DNA of 64,000 bases from Bacillota bacterium. Its GTDB lineage: Bacteria > Bacillota > UBA4882 > UBA8346. The stretch lies in assembly GCA_023400055.1 (NCBI GenBank), contig JAEXFN010000020.1, forward strand, positions 233,682-297,681, in the 5' to 3' direction. A program made the position numbers and the translations under genes. The notes beneath the pieces were generated by a model, which had not been told where the DNA came from, did not search any database, and worked only from the letters and a program-made list of their open reading frames with translations. Shown here piece by piece: positions 43,461 to 51,037 of the stretch; the first letter of the stretch is position 1, and each line of letters opens with the position of its first letter.

Positions 43461-44627
43461 CTACCTTCCTTTCGCGATTAAATCGCCGGCCATCCGGCGC
43501 GCCCACTCATCAACGGCCAAGATCTCATCCAAATCTGGTTTTTGGGAAAAAGCTTCTTTTTGATGGTACCCCATCACTTCGGAAACAATACGGGCAATCC
43601 CGGTAAAGTTGAGCCGACCTTGCTGGAAGGCTCCTACCGCAGCCTCATTGGCGGCGTTTAATGCCGCCGGTAAACTGCCTCCGGCGCGACCCGCCGTATA
43701 CGCCAAGCCCACAGCGGGAAACAAGTCGGAGTTCACCGGGTAGAAATTCAGTTGGGCACCCGTTAAAAGATCAAGTTTCGGAAAAGGATTGGGCAACCGT
43801 TCCGGATAGGTCATCGCCAGTTGAATGGGCAACCGCATGTCGCACGGTCCCAATTGGGCGATGGTCGAACCGTCGACTAACTCTACCATCGAATGAATGA
43901 CGCTTTCCGGGTGAATCACGACGTTAATACGGTCGAACGGTACATTGAACAGCCAGTGCGCTTCGATAACTTCCAGCCCTTTATTGAACATGGTGGCCGA
44001 ATCGATAGTAATCTTACCGCCCATCGACCAATTGGGGTGGTTGAGGGCCTGTTCCACCGTAACGCCGGCCAATTCCTCCGGTTGATAATTCCGGAAGGGT
44101 CCGCCGGAAGCGGTTAGTAACAAACGCTGAATCTGCCGGGCGGGCCGTCCCTCCAAGCATTGAAAAATCGCACTGTGTTCGCTGTCGACCGGATAAATGG
44201 ATACTCCGCTGGTTGCAGCGGCGGACATAATGAGCGCTCCGGCTGCAACCAAAGTTTCTTTGTTCGCTAAGGCAATCGTTTTGCCGGCCGCGATAGCGGC
44301 CAAAGTCGGCCGGATCCCAATCGAGCCGACAACGGCCGTTAAAACCATATCCACTTCCGGCGCTGCGGCGACCGCGGTCAGGCCTTCGATTCCGGCCAAT
44401 ACCCAGATTCCGGTGCCTGCGAGACATTCCGCTAATTCGCTGTAGCGGTCAGGTTGTCCGATCACCACATATTGGGGGCGATAGCGTTTGGCTTGAGCGA
44501 CTAAAAGTTCCAGATTGGAACCTGCCGCCAAAGCGCTAATCGCAAAATGATCAGGAGCCGCATCAACCACTTCAAGAGCCTGTCGTCCAATAGAACCAGT
44601 AGAACCTAAAACAGCTAGACGCTTCAT
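43461..44627 (-). CDS. dxr: 1-deoxy-D-xylulose-5-phosphate reductoisomerase
   Basis: Second step of the MEP pathway. 388 residues with NADPH motif LGSTGSIG at the start and the active-site stretch NWSMGGKITIDSATMFNKGL (residues about 200-220). The ATG at 44627 is 7 bases after GGAG. It is upstream of and coupled to rseP, the usual Firmicutes order. Confidence 0.97.
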   Translation of the reverse strand: MKRLAVLGSTGSIGRQALEVVDAAPDHFAISALAAGSNLELLVAQAKRYRPQYVVIGQPDRYSELAECLAGTGIWVLAGIEGLTAVAAAPEVDMVLTAVVGSIGIRPTLAAIAAGKTIALANKETLVAAGALIMSAAATSGVSIYPVDSEHSAIFQCLEGRPARQIQRLLLTASGGPFRNYQPEELAGVTVEQALNHPNWSMGGKITIDSATMFNKGLEVIEAHWLFNVPFDRINVVIHPESVIHSMVELVDGSTIAQLGPCDMRLPIQLAMTYPERLPNPFPKLDLLTGAQLNFYPVNSDLFPAVGLAYTAGRAGGSLPAALNAANEAAVGAFQQGRLNFTGIARIVSEVMGYHQKEAFSQKPDLDEILAVDEWARRMAGDLIAKGR

Positions 44628-44653
44628 CAATGTACTCCATAAAGATTGATTCT

Positions 44654-44779
44654 AAAGCTATGTGATAAAGTCTTTTAAAATCGAAAAATCGCTTAAAGAT
44701 TTTAAATGACTTTATTATTTGCTTTTCTGAGCTTTTGTGAAAACTCCCGCCCTCCGAACGAAGTTTATCACAACGCTTT
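44654..44779. repeat. Palindromic intergenic element, copy B
   Basis: 126 bases. The ends are inverted repeats: AAAGCTATGTGATAAA (44654-44669) matches the complement of 44764-44779 at 14 of 16 positions. An inner pair ATAAAGTC (44664-44671) and GACTTTAT (44707-44714) and AAAATC/GATTTT extend the fold. It matches copy A at 17164-17293. It fills the gap between the YtvI-like gene and dxr. Confidence 0.75.
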
Positions 44780-44791
44780 TAACGAATCGAG

Positions 44792-45862
44792 CTAAATCCG
44801 CAATCGATAAATATTGCCGGGTTTATCAGTATTGATTAGTTTCGAATGAACCGTCAAAGCCCGGTAAACCGAACGTAAAATAATTAAAATGAGCGGACCG
44901 TAAAAAATTCCGGCAAAACCATAAAATTTCATCCCGATATACATAATCAACAGAGCCAGCAGCGGGTGAACATGCAAATTATCCCCGACCAACCGGATCT
45001 CAAGCAATTGACGGGTCAAAAGGATCAGTACATATAACAGTAAGAAAAAAGTCACATAGGGATAACGCCCAAAAAGCAAATTGATAAAAGCCAGCGGAAA
45101 AAAGATCAGTCCCGGTCCCAGCACCGGAATGAAATCGAGCAATCCAGCCAGTATTCCATAAATAAAAGCACCGGGAATACCGATAATTTTCAGCCCCAAT
45201 GCCGTCAATACACCCGTAATAACTGCCAGACTGAGTTCCGCGCGTAAGTACTTAGCGATCGTATCCAATAGATCATGTTTAAGCTCTGCCAGCACCGGCG
45301 ACCATTTGGATGGAAATATCCTATAAAACCCTCGGCTAATCTTTTTTTTATCGCGACTTAAAAAATAAGCCGTAATCCCACCCAAAGCGACTGCCATAAA
45401 AATCTGCGGCAATCCCGGCAGAAGCTGCATCACCCATATCAAAAAAGAACGAAAAATATGGTTGAATGATTCCGGAATCGGGGAAAAAATTTGAAATTCG
45501 ATCTGATTCAATTTGAAAAAGCGAACCAAATCTTGAATCCAAGCGATAATTGACAAATTCAACTGATTAACAAAGGCCGGGATTTTCGGTAAGAATTGAA
45601 CTGCTTCTTGATATAAAGCAAAAACAGTCAAAACGACCACAGCCAGGATAACCAGGGTGAAACCCGATAAAATGGTGCCGATAATGAACCCTCTTTGGAT
45701 TTTAAAGCGGGCTTCGCATGATGTAACCAAAGGATCAACCCAGCAAGCCAACAACAATCCGATGCAAAACGGCGCAAAAACCGGAAATAAATAGCGAAAC
45801 CCTAAGATTAAAAGGGAGCCCACCACGATTATCCAGATAACCGTTCTTAATTCCTGTGACAC
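44792..45862 (-). CDS. AI-2E/YtvI family membrane protein
   Basis: 356 residues, seven to eight hydrophobic segments in the PF01594 pattern, with the family-typical AYFLSRDKKKI loop, GLLDFIPVLGPG and EIRLVGDNLHVHPLLALL. It looks most like the sporulation integral membrane protein YtvI. The transported substrate, if any, is unknown. Starts with GTG at 45862, 5 bases after GGTGAG. It is inserted between cdsA and dxr, which are usually adjacent. Confidence 0.85.
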   Translation of the reverse strand: MSQELRTVIWIIVVGSLLILGFRYLFPVFAPFCIGLLLACWVDPLVTSCEARFKIQRGFIIGTILSGFTLVILAVVVLTVFALYQEAVQFLPKIPAFVNQLNLSIIAWIQDLVRFFKLNQIEFQIFSPIPESFNHIFRSFLIWVMQLLPGLPQIFMAVALGGITAYFLSRDKKKISRGFYRIFPSKWSPVLAELKHDLLDTIAKYLRAELSLAVITGVLTALGLKIIGIPGAFIYGILAGLLDFIPVLGPGLIFFPLAFINLLFGRYPYVTFFLLLYVLILLTRQLLEIRLVGDNLHVHPLLALLIMYIGMKFYGFAGIFYGPLILIILRSVYRALTVHSKLINTDKPGNIYRLRI

Positions 45863-45875
45863 CCGATCTCACCAC

Positions 45876-46715
45876 TTAGAAATATGGCTTGCTATAGGTG
45901 ACCAAGTAATAAACCAGCGGCCCGGCAATTAGAAGGCTGTCGAAACGATCGAGAACTCCGCCGTGGCCAGGCATGAACGAGCCGGAATCTTTAACTCCCG
46001 CATTCCGCTTGATGATTGACTCAATCAAATCGCCGAACTGACCGGCGATGACTACCAGAATTCCCATAATCATCAGCTGTAAGAAAGACCGATGCGAAAT
46101 AGCGGCAATAAGTAAGGAAGCCGCGATTCCCCCGATAATTCCCCCAATGGAGCCTTCCACGCTTTTTTTCGGACTGATGCGCGGTGACAACTTGTGTTTG
46201 CCGAAGTTGATCCCCACAAAATAAGCAGCGGTGTCATTGGCCCAAGTAACCAGCACGGTAAACAAAGTAAACAACAACCCGTCACTGCCCGGGATAAATC
46301 TCAATAATAAGATATATGCGAACATAAACCCGATATAGACCGTTCCAAAAAGATTGATCGCCGCGTTGACCAGACCGTTCTCCGGGTCACCCCGTAATAA
46401 TTCAATGAAAAAATTGATAACGAAAGCAACGATCAAACCAATGGTCAGGAGGCGCTCACAGATCCGGAGGGATTCCTGGGGATCGGGTCCGTAACGATTG
46501 GCAGTAACATGGACCAGGGCCAGCAGCGCCAATGAAATAAAGAGCATGACTTCGGTTTGGGGACGAAAATTTTGGCGTTTCAGCAAATCGGCATATTCCA
46601 AAACCGCCAAAACAACTAATACACCGATGGCCAAGGTGTAATAAATCTGCCCAGCCCAAATCAGGCCGAAAAGCAAAAATGCGCCACCCGTGCCCCAAAT
46701 TATCCTTTGAATCAT
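45876..46715 (-). CDS. cdsA: Phosphatidate cytidylyltransferase
   Basis: Makes CDP-diacylglycerol for phospholipid synthesis. 279 residues, about eight membrane helices, with the signature IKRNAGVKDSG, PGHGGVLDRFDS near residue 240. Its ATG overlaps the uppS stop by 4 bases (ATGA). Confidence 0.96.
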   Translation of the reverse strand: MIQRIIWGTGGAFLLFGLIWAGQIYYTLAIGVLVVLAVLEYADLLKRQNFRPQTEVMLFISLALLALVHVTANRYGPDPQESLRICERLLTIGLIVAFVINFFIELLRGDPENGLVNAAINLFGTVYIGFMFAYILLLRFIPGSDGLLFTLFTVLVTWANDTAAYFVGINFGKHKLSPRISPKKSVEGSIGGIIGGIAASLLIAAISHRSFLQLMIMGILVVIAGQFGDLIESIIKRNAGVKDSGSFMPGHGGVLDRFDSLLIAGPLVYYLVTYSKPYF

Positions 46716-47482
46716 GCCTTAGATTCGCCTCCCTTAATCCCGCCGAAGCGTCGCTCACGACCGCTATAAAAAGCGAAAGCTTTTAAAAACTCATCTTTTC
46801 TAAAATCCGGCCAATAAGTAGCCGAAAAGTAAAATTCAGCATACGCCAATTGCCATATCAAAAAATTACTGAGGCGATATTCTCCGCCAGGCTTGATCAA
46901 CAGATCGGGATCGGGCTGGCCCGCAGTGAACAGGAACTTGGCGAATTCGGCCTCCGTAATTTCCTCGAGCGGCATATTGACCTGATTAACATGGGAAATC
47001 ATTCGTTTCACAGCGGATACTATTTCCGAGCGGCCGCCATAATTCAGGGCAACATTGAGGTGAAGCCGTTGATTGTCAGTTGTGAGGCTTTCCGTTTTTT
47101 CCATGTACGAAACTAACGAGGGGTGCAAACCTTCCCGCAATCCGATAAAACAGATCTTTACGCCCTTTTGATGCATTGCTTGAACTTCATTTTCCAATGC
47201 TTGCAAAAAAAGATCCATTAAAAAATGGACTTCTTCGTTTGGCCTTTTCCAATTCTCCGTCGAAAAAGCATAGAGCGTGAGGTAGGGAATTTGATATTCC
47301 AGACAAACGTCGATTGCCTCCCGGACTCTTTCCATTCCGGCGCGATGTCCTGCCGAACGCGGCAAACCGCGTTTTTGGGCCCAGCGGCCGTTCCCGTCCA
47401 TGATAATTGCGACATGTTTCGGGTAATTCAGTATTTGCTGCTGAACAGCTTTTTGAGGTCGAAATCGTTCAAATAGACTCAT
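46712..47482 (-). CDS. uppS: Isoprenyl (undecaprenyl) diphosphate synthase
   Basis: Makes the C55 lipid carrier for cell-wall and glycan synthesis, cytosolic. 256 residues; the catalytic Asp29 is in IIMDGNGRWAQKRG, and KPGGEYRLSNFL is near the end. The only good ribosome site (GAGGGGGG) is 12 bases from the ATG and lies in the 3' arm of a GC-rich hairpin. It provides the carrier that the many GT-C enzymes in this window need. Confidence 0.96.
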   Translation of the reverse strand: MSLFERFRPQKAVQQQILNYPKHVAIIMDGNGRWAQKRGLPRSAGHRAGMERVREAIDVCLEYQIPYLTLYAFSTENWKRPNEEVHFLMDLFLQALENEVQAMHQKGVKICFIGLREGLHPSLVSYMEKTESLTTDNQRLHLNVALNYGGRSEIVSAVKRMISHVNQVNMPLEEITEAEFAKFLFTAGQPDPDLLIKPGGEYRLSNFLIWQLAYAEFYFSATYWPDFRKDEFLKAFAFYSGRERRFGGIKGGESKA

Positions 47483-47494
47483 AAGATTAAATAA

Positions 47495-47515
47495 CCCCCC
47501 TCTGAAAGAGGGGGG
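47495..47515 (-). promoter_or_regulatory. Hairpin masking the uppS ribosome site
   Basis: CCCCCCTC (47495-47502) pairs perfectly with GAGGGGGG (47508-47515) around TGAAA, between the frr stop and uppS start. On the minus strand the right arm of the RNA stem is the only Shine-Dalgarno-like stretch before uppS. TTATTT after the stem makes a weak terminator possible as well. Confidence 0.5.
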
Positions 47516-47520
47516 GAAGA

Positions 47521-48078
47521 TTAAACTTCCATAATCTCCTTCTCTTTCAATTCCAATAACTTATCTACCTCAAGAATATAACGATCAGTAAGTTTTTGCA
47601 CATCATCAAGGGCTTTTTTGTTTTCGTCTTCAGTAATTTTGTTATCCTTTTCCAACGCCTTCAGCCGGTCGTTCGTGTCACGGCGCAGGTTGCGGATGGC
47701 GATCCGTTTCTCTTCGGCTTCTTTCTTAATTACTTTGACCAGTTCCTTGCGGCGTTCCTCCGTCAATTGCGGGATGGGCAAGCGAATTATGGTTCCATCA
47801 TTTACGGGATTCAAGCCGAGGTCCGCTTTTTGAATCGCTTTTTCAATCGCGCCTAAAGCTGATTTATCCCAAGGCTGAATGACTAATGAACGCGCATCGG
47901 GTACGGAAATGTTTGCCAACTGGTTTATGGGGGTCGGAGTTCCATAGTACTCGACATGAACCTTCTCTAAAATATTGGGATTGGCGCGGGAAGTCCGAAT
48001 GGATTGAAATTCACGTTTTGTAGCCTCGATGGCTCCCTTCATGTGATTCTCAGTCTCTTTTAATAAATCTTTGATCAA
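47521..48078 (-). CDS. frr: Ribosome recycling factor
   Basis: 185 residues. Three-helix bundle with SIRTSRANPNILEKVHVEYYG, INQLANISVPDAR and the C-terminal RRDTNDRLK region, matching the RRF family end to end. It starts 2 bases after the pyrH stop, so the two are co-translated. Confidence 0.97.
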   Translation of the reverse strand: MIKDLLKETENHMKGAIEATKREFQSIRTSRANPNILEKVHVEYYGTPTPINQLANISVPDARSLVIQPWDKSALGAIEKAIQKADLGLNPVNDGTIIRLPIPQLTEERRKELVKVIKKEAEEKRIAIRNLRRDTNDRLKALEKDNKITEDENKKALDDVQKLTDRYILEVDKLLELKEKEIMEV

Positions 48079-48080
48079 AA

Positions 48081-48800
48081 TTAGTCCTCCCCTCTCACAA
48101 AGGTTCCGATTTTTTCACCCATCACGATTCGCAGGATATTTCCTACTTCATTAAGATTAAAAACTACAATGGGGATTTTGTTATCCATGCACAATGACGT
48201 CGCCGTTGAATCCATCACCCGTAAACGCTGTTGCAACACTTCCATAAATTTTAGATCCTCAAAACGTACCGCCAACGGATCGACCTTGGGATCCGCGCTA
48301 TACACGCCGTCGACCTTTTTAGCCATCAAGATGATCTCCGCTTCGATCTCGGCCGCACGGAGAGCTGCGGCAGTATCGGTCGAAAAATAGGGATTGCCCG
48401 TTCCCGAAGCAAAAATTACTACCCGGCCCTTTTCGAGATGACGAATGGCGCGACGACGGATATACGGTTCGGCAATCTGACGCATCTCGATCGCGGTTTG
48501 CACTCGCGTGGCGATGCCGATTCTTTCAAAACCGTCCTGCAATGCCAAAGAGTTAATCACCGTAGCGAGCATTCCCATATAATCGGCGGTCGATCGATCA
48601 AAACCGGCATTGCTGCCTACCGCTCCCCGCCAAAAATTGCCTCCGCCAACCACCACGGCGACTTGAACGCCCAGGTCATTAACTTCTTTGGTTTGGCGCG
48701 CAATGGTTTCCACAACTTCCTGGTCGATTCCGAATCCTTTTTCGCCGGCGAGCGCTTCCCCGCTGAGTTTAAGAACGATGCGCTTATATTTGGGCGTCAT
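48081..48800 (-). CDS. pyrH: UMP kinase
   Basis: Phosphorylates UMP to UDP. About 239 residues of the amino-acid-kinase fold: KRIVLKLSGEALAG, VVVGGGNFWRG, GTGNPYFSTDTAAALRA. The ATG at 48800 lies 10 bases after GGAGGT; the ATG seven codons upstream is before that site and is unlikely. It follows tsf across a strong terminator. Confidence 0.96.
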   Translation of the reverse strand: MTPKYKRIVLKLSGEALAGEKGFGIDQEVVETIARQTKEVNDLGVQVAVVVGGGNFWRGAVGSNAGFDRSTADYMGMLATVINSLALQDGFERIGIATRVQTAIEMRQIAEPYIRRRAIRHLEKGRVVIFASGTGNPYFSTDTAAALRAAEIEAEIILMAKKVDGVYSADPKVDPLAVRFEDLKFMEVLQQRLRVMDSTATSLCMDNKIPIVVFNLNEVGNILRIVMGEKIGTFVRGED

Positions 48801-48869
48801 TTTCGTAGTTACCTCCGCCATTGCAATATATATTTTCGCGAACTGTCTATTAAATCCTGCTAAGCGACA

Positions 48870-48894
48870 GAAAAAAGGAACACTTTCGTGTTCC
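48870..48894 (-). terminator. Intrinsic terminator between tsf and pyrH
   Basis: GGAACAC GAAA GTGTTCC hairpin (48877-48894) with a following T6 on the minus strand, 14 bases after the tsf stop. It separates rpsB-tsf from pyrH-frr-uppS unless there is read-through. Confidence 0.88.
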
Positions 48895-48907
48895 GGCACT
48901 TCTTCAC

Positions 48908-49843
48908 TTAGCCATTAATCTGCGACATGACCTCGGTCGCGAAGTCATCTTTCCGCTTTTCGATCCCCTCGCCTTTTTCAAAACGGGCGAAACGCTTAAT
49001 GACAATATTTTCTCCGCCGAACTTGGCGTTCATTTCCTGCACGAGCTTGGTGATGGTTTTATCGGTGTCTTTAATGAAAAGCTGCTCAACGAGGCAAACC
49101 TCTTTGTAGAACTTGTCGAGACGGCCCACCATGATCTTTTCCGCGATGGCTTCCGGTTTGCCTTCGTTCATGGCTTGAGCTTTATAGATGGCTTTTTCCT
49201 GTTCCAAAACGGCCGCTGGAACTTCGTCACGCTTTATATATTCCGGCTTGGCTGCAGCCACTTGCATTGCCAAATCCTTTATAAAAATCGCAAAATCGGG
49301 TTCAGCCAAGGTCGCGGCTTTGGCCACGGCAACTTCAACCAGCACGCCAATCTTGCCGCCCATATGGATGTAAGAATCAATGACGCCGTTTTCATTTAAC
49401 TCAAACCGGACAAAACGACGGACGGCCATATTTTCACCAATGGTCGCAATCAGACCGGTCAAGGTCTCCGCTACCGTCTTTCCAGCGCTGGTCTTCAAGC
49501 TCGCCAAGCCTTCCAAATCGGCCGGGGCATGATCAAGCACGGCTTGAGAAATATCCGCGACAAATTGCTGAAAATCAGGGTTCTTGGCCACAAAATCGGT
49601 CTCACAGTTCACTTCGACCAAAACCCCGGCTTTTTTGTCGGGGCGAATGAGCGCACTGACCAAACCTTCGGCAGCAATGCGTCCGGCTTTCTTGGCGGCC
49701 GCCGCTAGGCCTTTCTCGCGCAAAAATTCAATCGCTTTGTCCAAATCTCCGCCCGTCTCGGTTAACGCCTTTTTGCAATCCATCATTCCGGCGCCGGTCC
49801 GTTCGCGCAACTCTTTCACCACGGCGGCAGAAATATCAGCCAT
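48908..49843 (-). CDS. tsf: Elongation factor Ts
   Basis: Nucleotide exchange factor of EF-Tu. About 311 residues, the longer form. UBA-like N-terminus with KELRERTGAGMMDCKKAL, then ALIRPDKKAGVLVEVNCETDFVA (read in parts) and two dimerisation subdomains. The ATG at 49843 follows GGGGGA by 6 bases. Confidence 0.97.
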   Translation of the reverse strand: MADISAAVVKELRERTGAGMMDCKKALTETGGDLDKAIEFLREKGLAAAAKKAGRIAAEGLVSALIRPDKKAGVLVEVNCETDFVAKNPDFQQFVADISQAVLDHAPADLEGLASLKTSAGKTVAETLTGLIATIGENMAVRRFVRFELNENGVIDSYIHMGGKIGVLVEVAVAKAATLAEPDFAIFIKDLAMQVAAAKPEYIKRDEVPAAVLEQEKAIYKAQAMNEGKPEAIAEKIMVGRLDKFYKEVCLVEQLFIKDTDKTITKLVQEMNAKFGGENIVIKRFARFEKGEGIEKRKDDFATEVMSQING

Positions 49844-49875
49844 AATCTTTCCCCCTTGTTCAAGATTGAAATTGA

Positions 49876-49910
49876 TCAAAAAGGGTGGAAAACTTATCGT
49901 TTCCACCCTT
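49876..49910 (-). terminator. Attenuator-like terminator between rpsB and tsf
   Basis: A perfect 11-bp stem, AAGGGTGGAAA (49881-49891) with TTTCCACCCTT (49900-49910), is followed by TTTTTGATC on the minus strand. It lies 7 bases after the rpsB stop and so would lower tsf relative to rpsB transcription. Confidence 0.78.
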
Positions 49911-49917
49911 CGAAATT

Positions 49918-50676
49918 TTATACCTCTTCAACCAACTCAATATCGGAAGCCGCTTCTTGAGTCTCGGTGTTCGTGGTGGAATCCGTTAGTTGTTCACCTT
50001 GCCTGGCTTCAAGCACCGCATCGGCGATTTTGCCCGCCAAAAGCTTGACGGCACGAATCGCATCGTCGTTACCGGGGATTACGGAATCGATCTCATCAGG
50101 ATCGCAGTTCGTATCCACAATGCCGATCAGAGGAATCCCCAGTTTTCTGCCTTCGGCGACCGCAATTCGTTCTTTCCGCGGATCAACCACGAAGATAGCG
50201 CCCGGCAGCTTATGCATGTTGCGAATACCGGAAAGGAAGCGCTCCAAACGAACCCGTTCTTTTTGAATCTCCAAGACTTCCTTCTTCGGAAGCGCCTCAA
50301 AAGAACCGTCCTGCTCCATTTGCTCAATCTTGCGCAACCGGTCGATTCGGGAACGAATCGTTTTAAAGTTCGTCAGCGTTCCGCCCAACCAACGTTGCGC
50401 AACATACGGCATCCCGCAACGCTCTGCTTCCTCTTTGATTGCATCTTGAGCTTGTTTTTTGGTTCCGACAAAAAGGATAGTTTCGCCATTCTCAACTACT
50501 GAACGAGCGAACCCATAAGCTTCCTCGACCTTTTTGACGGTTTTCTGCAGATCAATGATGTAAATACCATTTCTTTCGGTGAAGATGTACTGAGCCATCT
50601 TCGGGTTCCAACGTCTCGTCTGGTGACCAAAATGCACGCCGGCTTCCAACAATTGTTTCATGGAAATCACAGCCAC
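49918..50676 (-). CDS. rpsB: 30S ribosomal protein S2
   Basis: 252 residues matching S2 across its length: MKQLLEAGVHFGHQTRRWNP, FVGTKKQAQDAI, RWLGGTLTNF, PLIGIVDTNCDPD. The open frame extends 35 codons upstream into the leader, but the GTG at 50676 has AGGGGGTG 6 bases upstream and gives the normal N-terminus. Confidence 0.97.
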   Translation of the reverse strand: MAVISMKQLLEAGVHFGHQTRRWNPKMAQYIFTERNGIYIIDLQKTVKKVEEAYGFARSVVENGETILFVGTKKQAQDAIKEEAERCGMPYVAQRWLGGTLTNFKTIRSRIDRLRKIEQMEQDGSFEALPKKEVLEIQKERVRLERFLSGIRNMHKLPGAIFVVDPRKERIAVAEGRKLGIPLIGIVDTNCDPDEIDSVIPGNDDAIRAVKLLAGKIADAVLEARQGEQLTDSTTNTETQEAASDIELVEEV

Positions 50677-50723
50677 ATTAGCCACCCCCTTTCTTGGTTT
50701 TTTTCCTCCGCTAACCTCATCGA

Positions 50724-50756
50724 AGTCAGACCCGCCGTCGAGCGGGACCGCTGACT
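50724..50756 (-). promoter_or_regulatory. Structured leader hairpin of rpsB
   Basis: AGTCAG (50724-50729) pairs with CTGACT (50751-50756), with an inner CCCGC/GCGGG stem. It lies in the about 110-base rpsB leader between promoter and start. Ribosomal protein leaders often bind their product; here that is an inference from position only. Confidence 0.42.
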
Positions 50757-50794
50757 TTCCTCGGGAAGCGTGTGTAGTCAATACACCGGTTAGT

Positions 50795-50823
50795 ATTATA
50801 ACACAGGGTTATTTAAATGAAAA
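50795..50823 (-). promoter_or_regulatory. Promoter of rpsB-tsf
   Basis: Minus strand -10 TATAAT (50795-50800), 17 bases, -35 TTTTCA (50818-50823). It is about 120 bases before the rpsB start. The rest of the gap, 50830-51037, shows no gene, repeat or hairpin I can support. Confidence 0.65.
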
Positions 50824-51037
50824 GGAATTTTTATCATGTTTGGCGATTTTGTTCTAAACTCAGGCTTATTTAAGGTGCCATTTTTGGTTTAGTTTATTCA
50901 CAACTCATTCTTTGGTTACACGCCAAGCTCATAGCCTCTGGTGTGCTTTTCTAGACGTTCAGATGAATTGAACAAAACCCAATAAACAATTTCTTTATTT
51001 CAGATCATTCCGCTGGATCATTGCTCATCAGAATTGA

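Noticed and set aside
50890..50970. Terminator after the RACo-like gene
   Set aside because: The ACACGCC/GGTGTG pairing is short, relies on a wobble, and the T-run is on the wrong strand.
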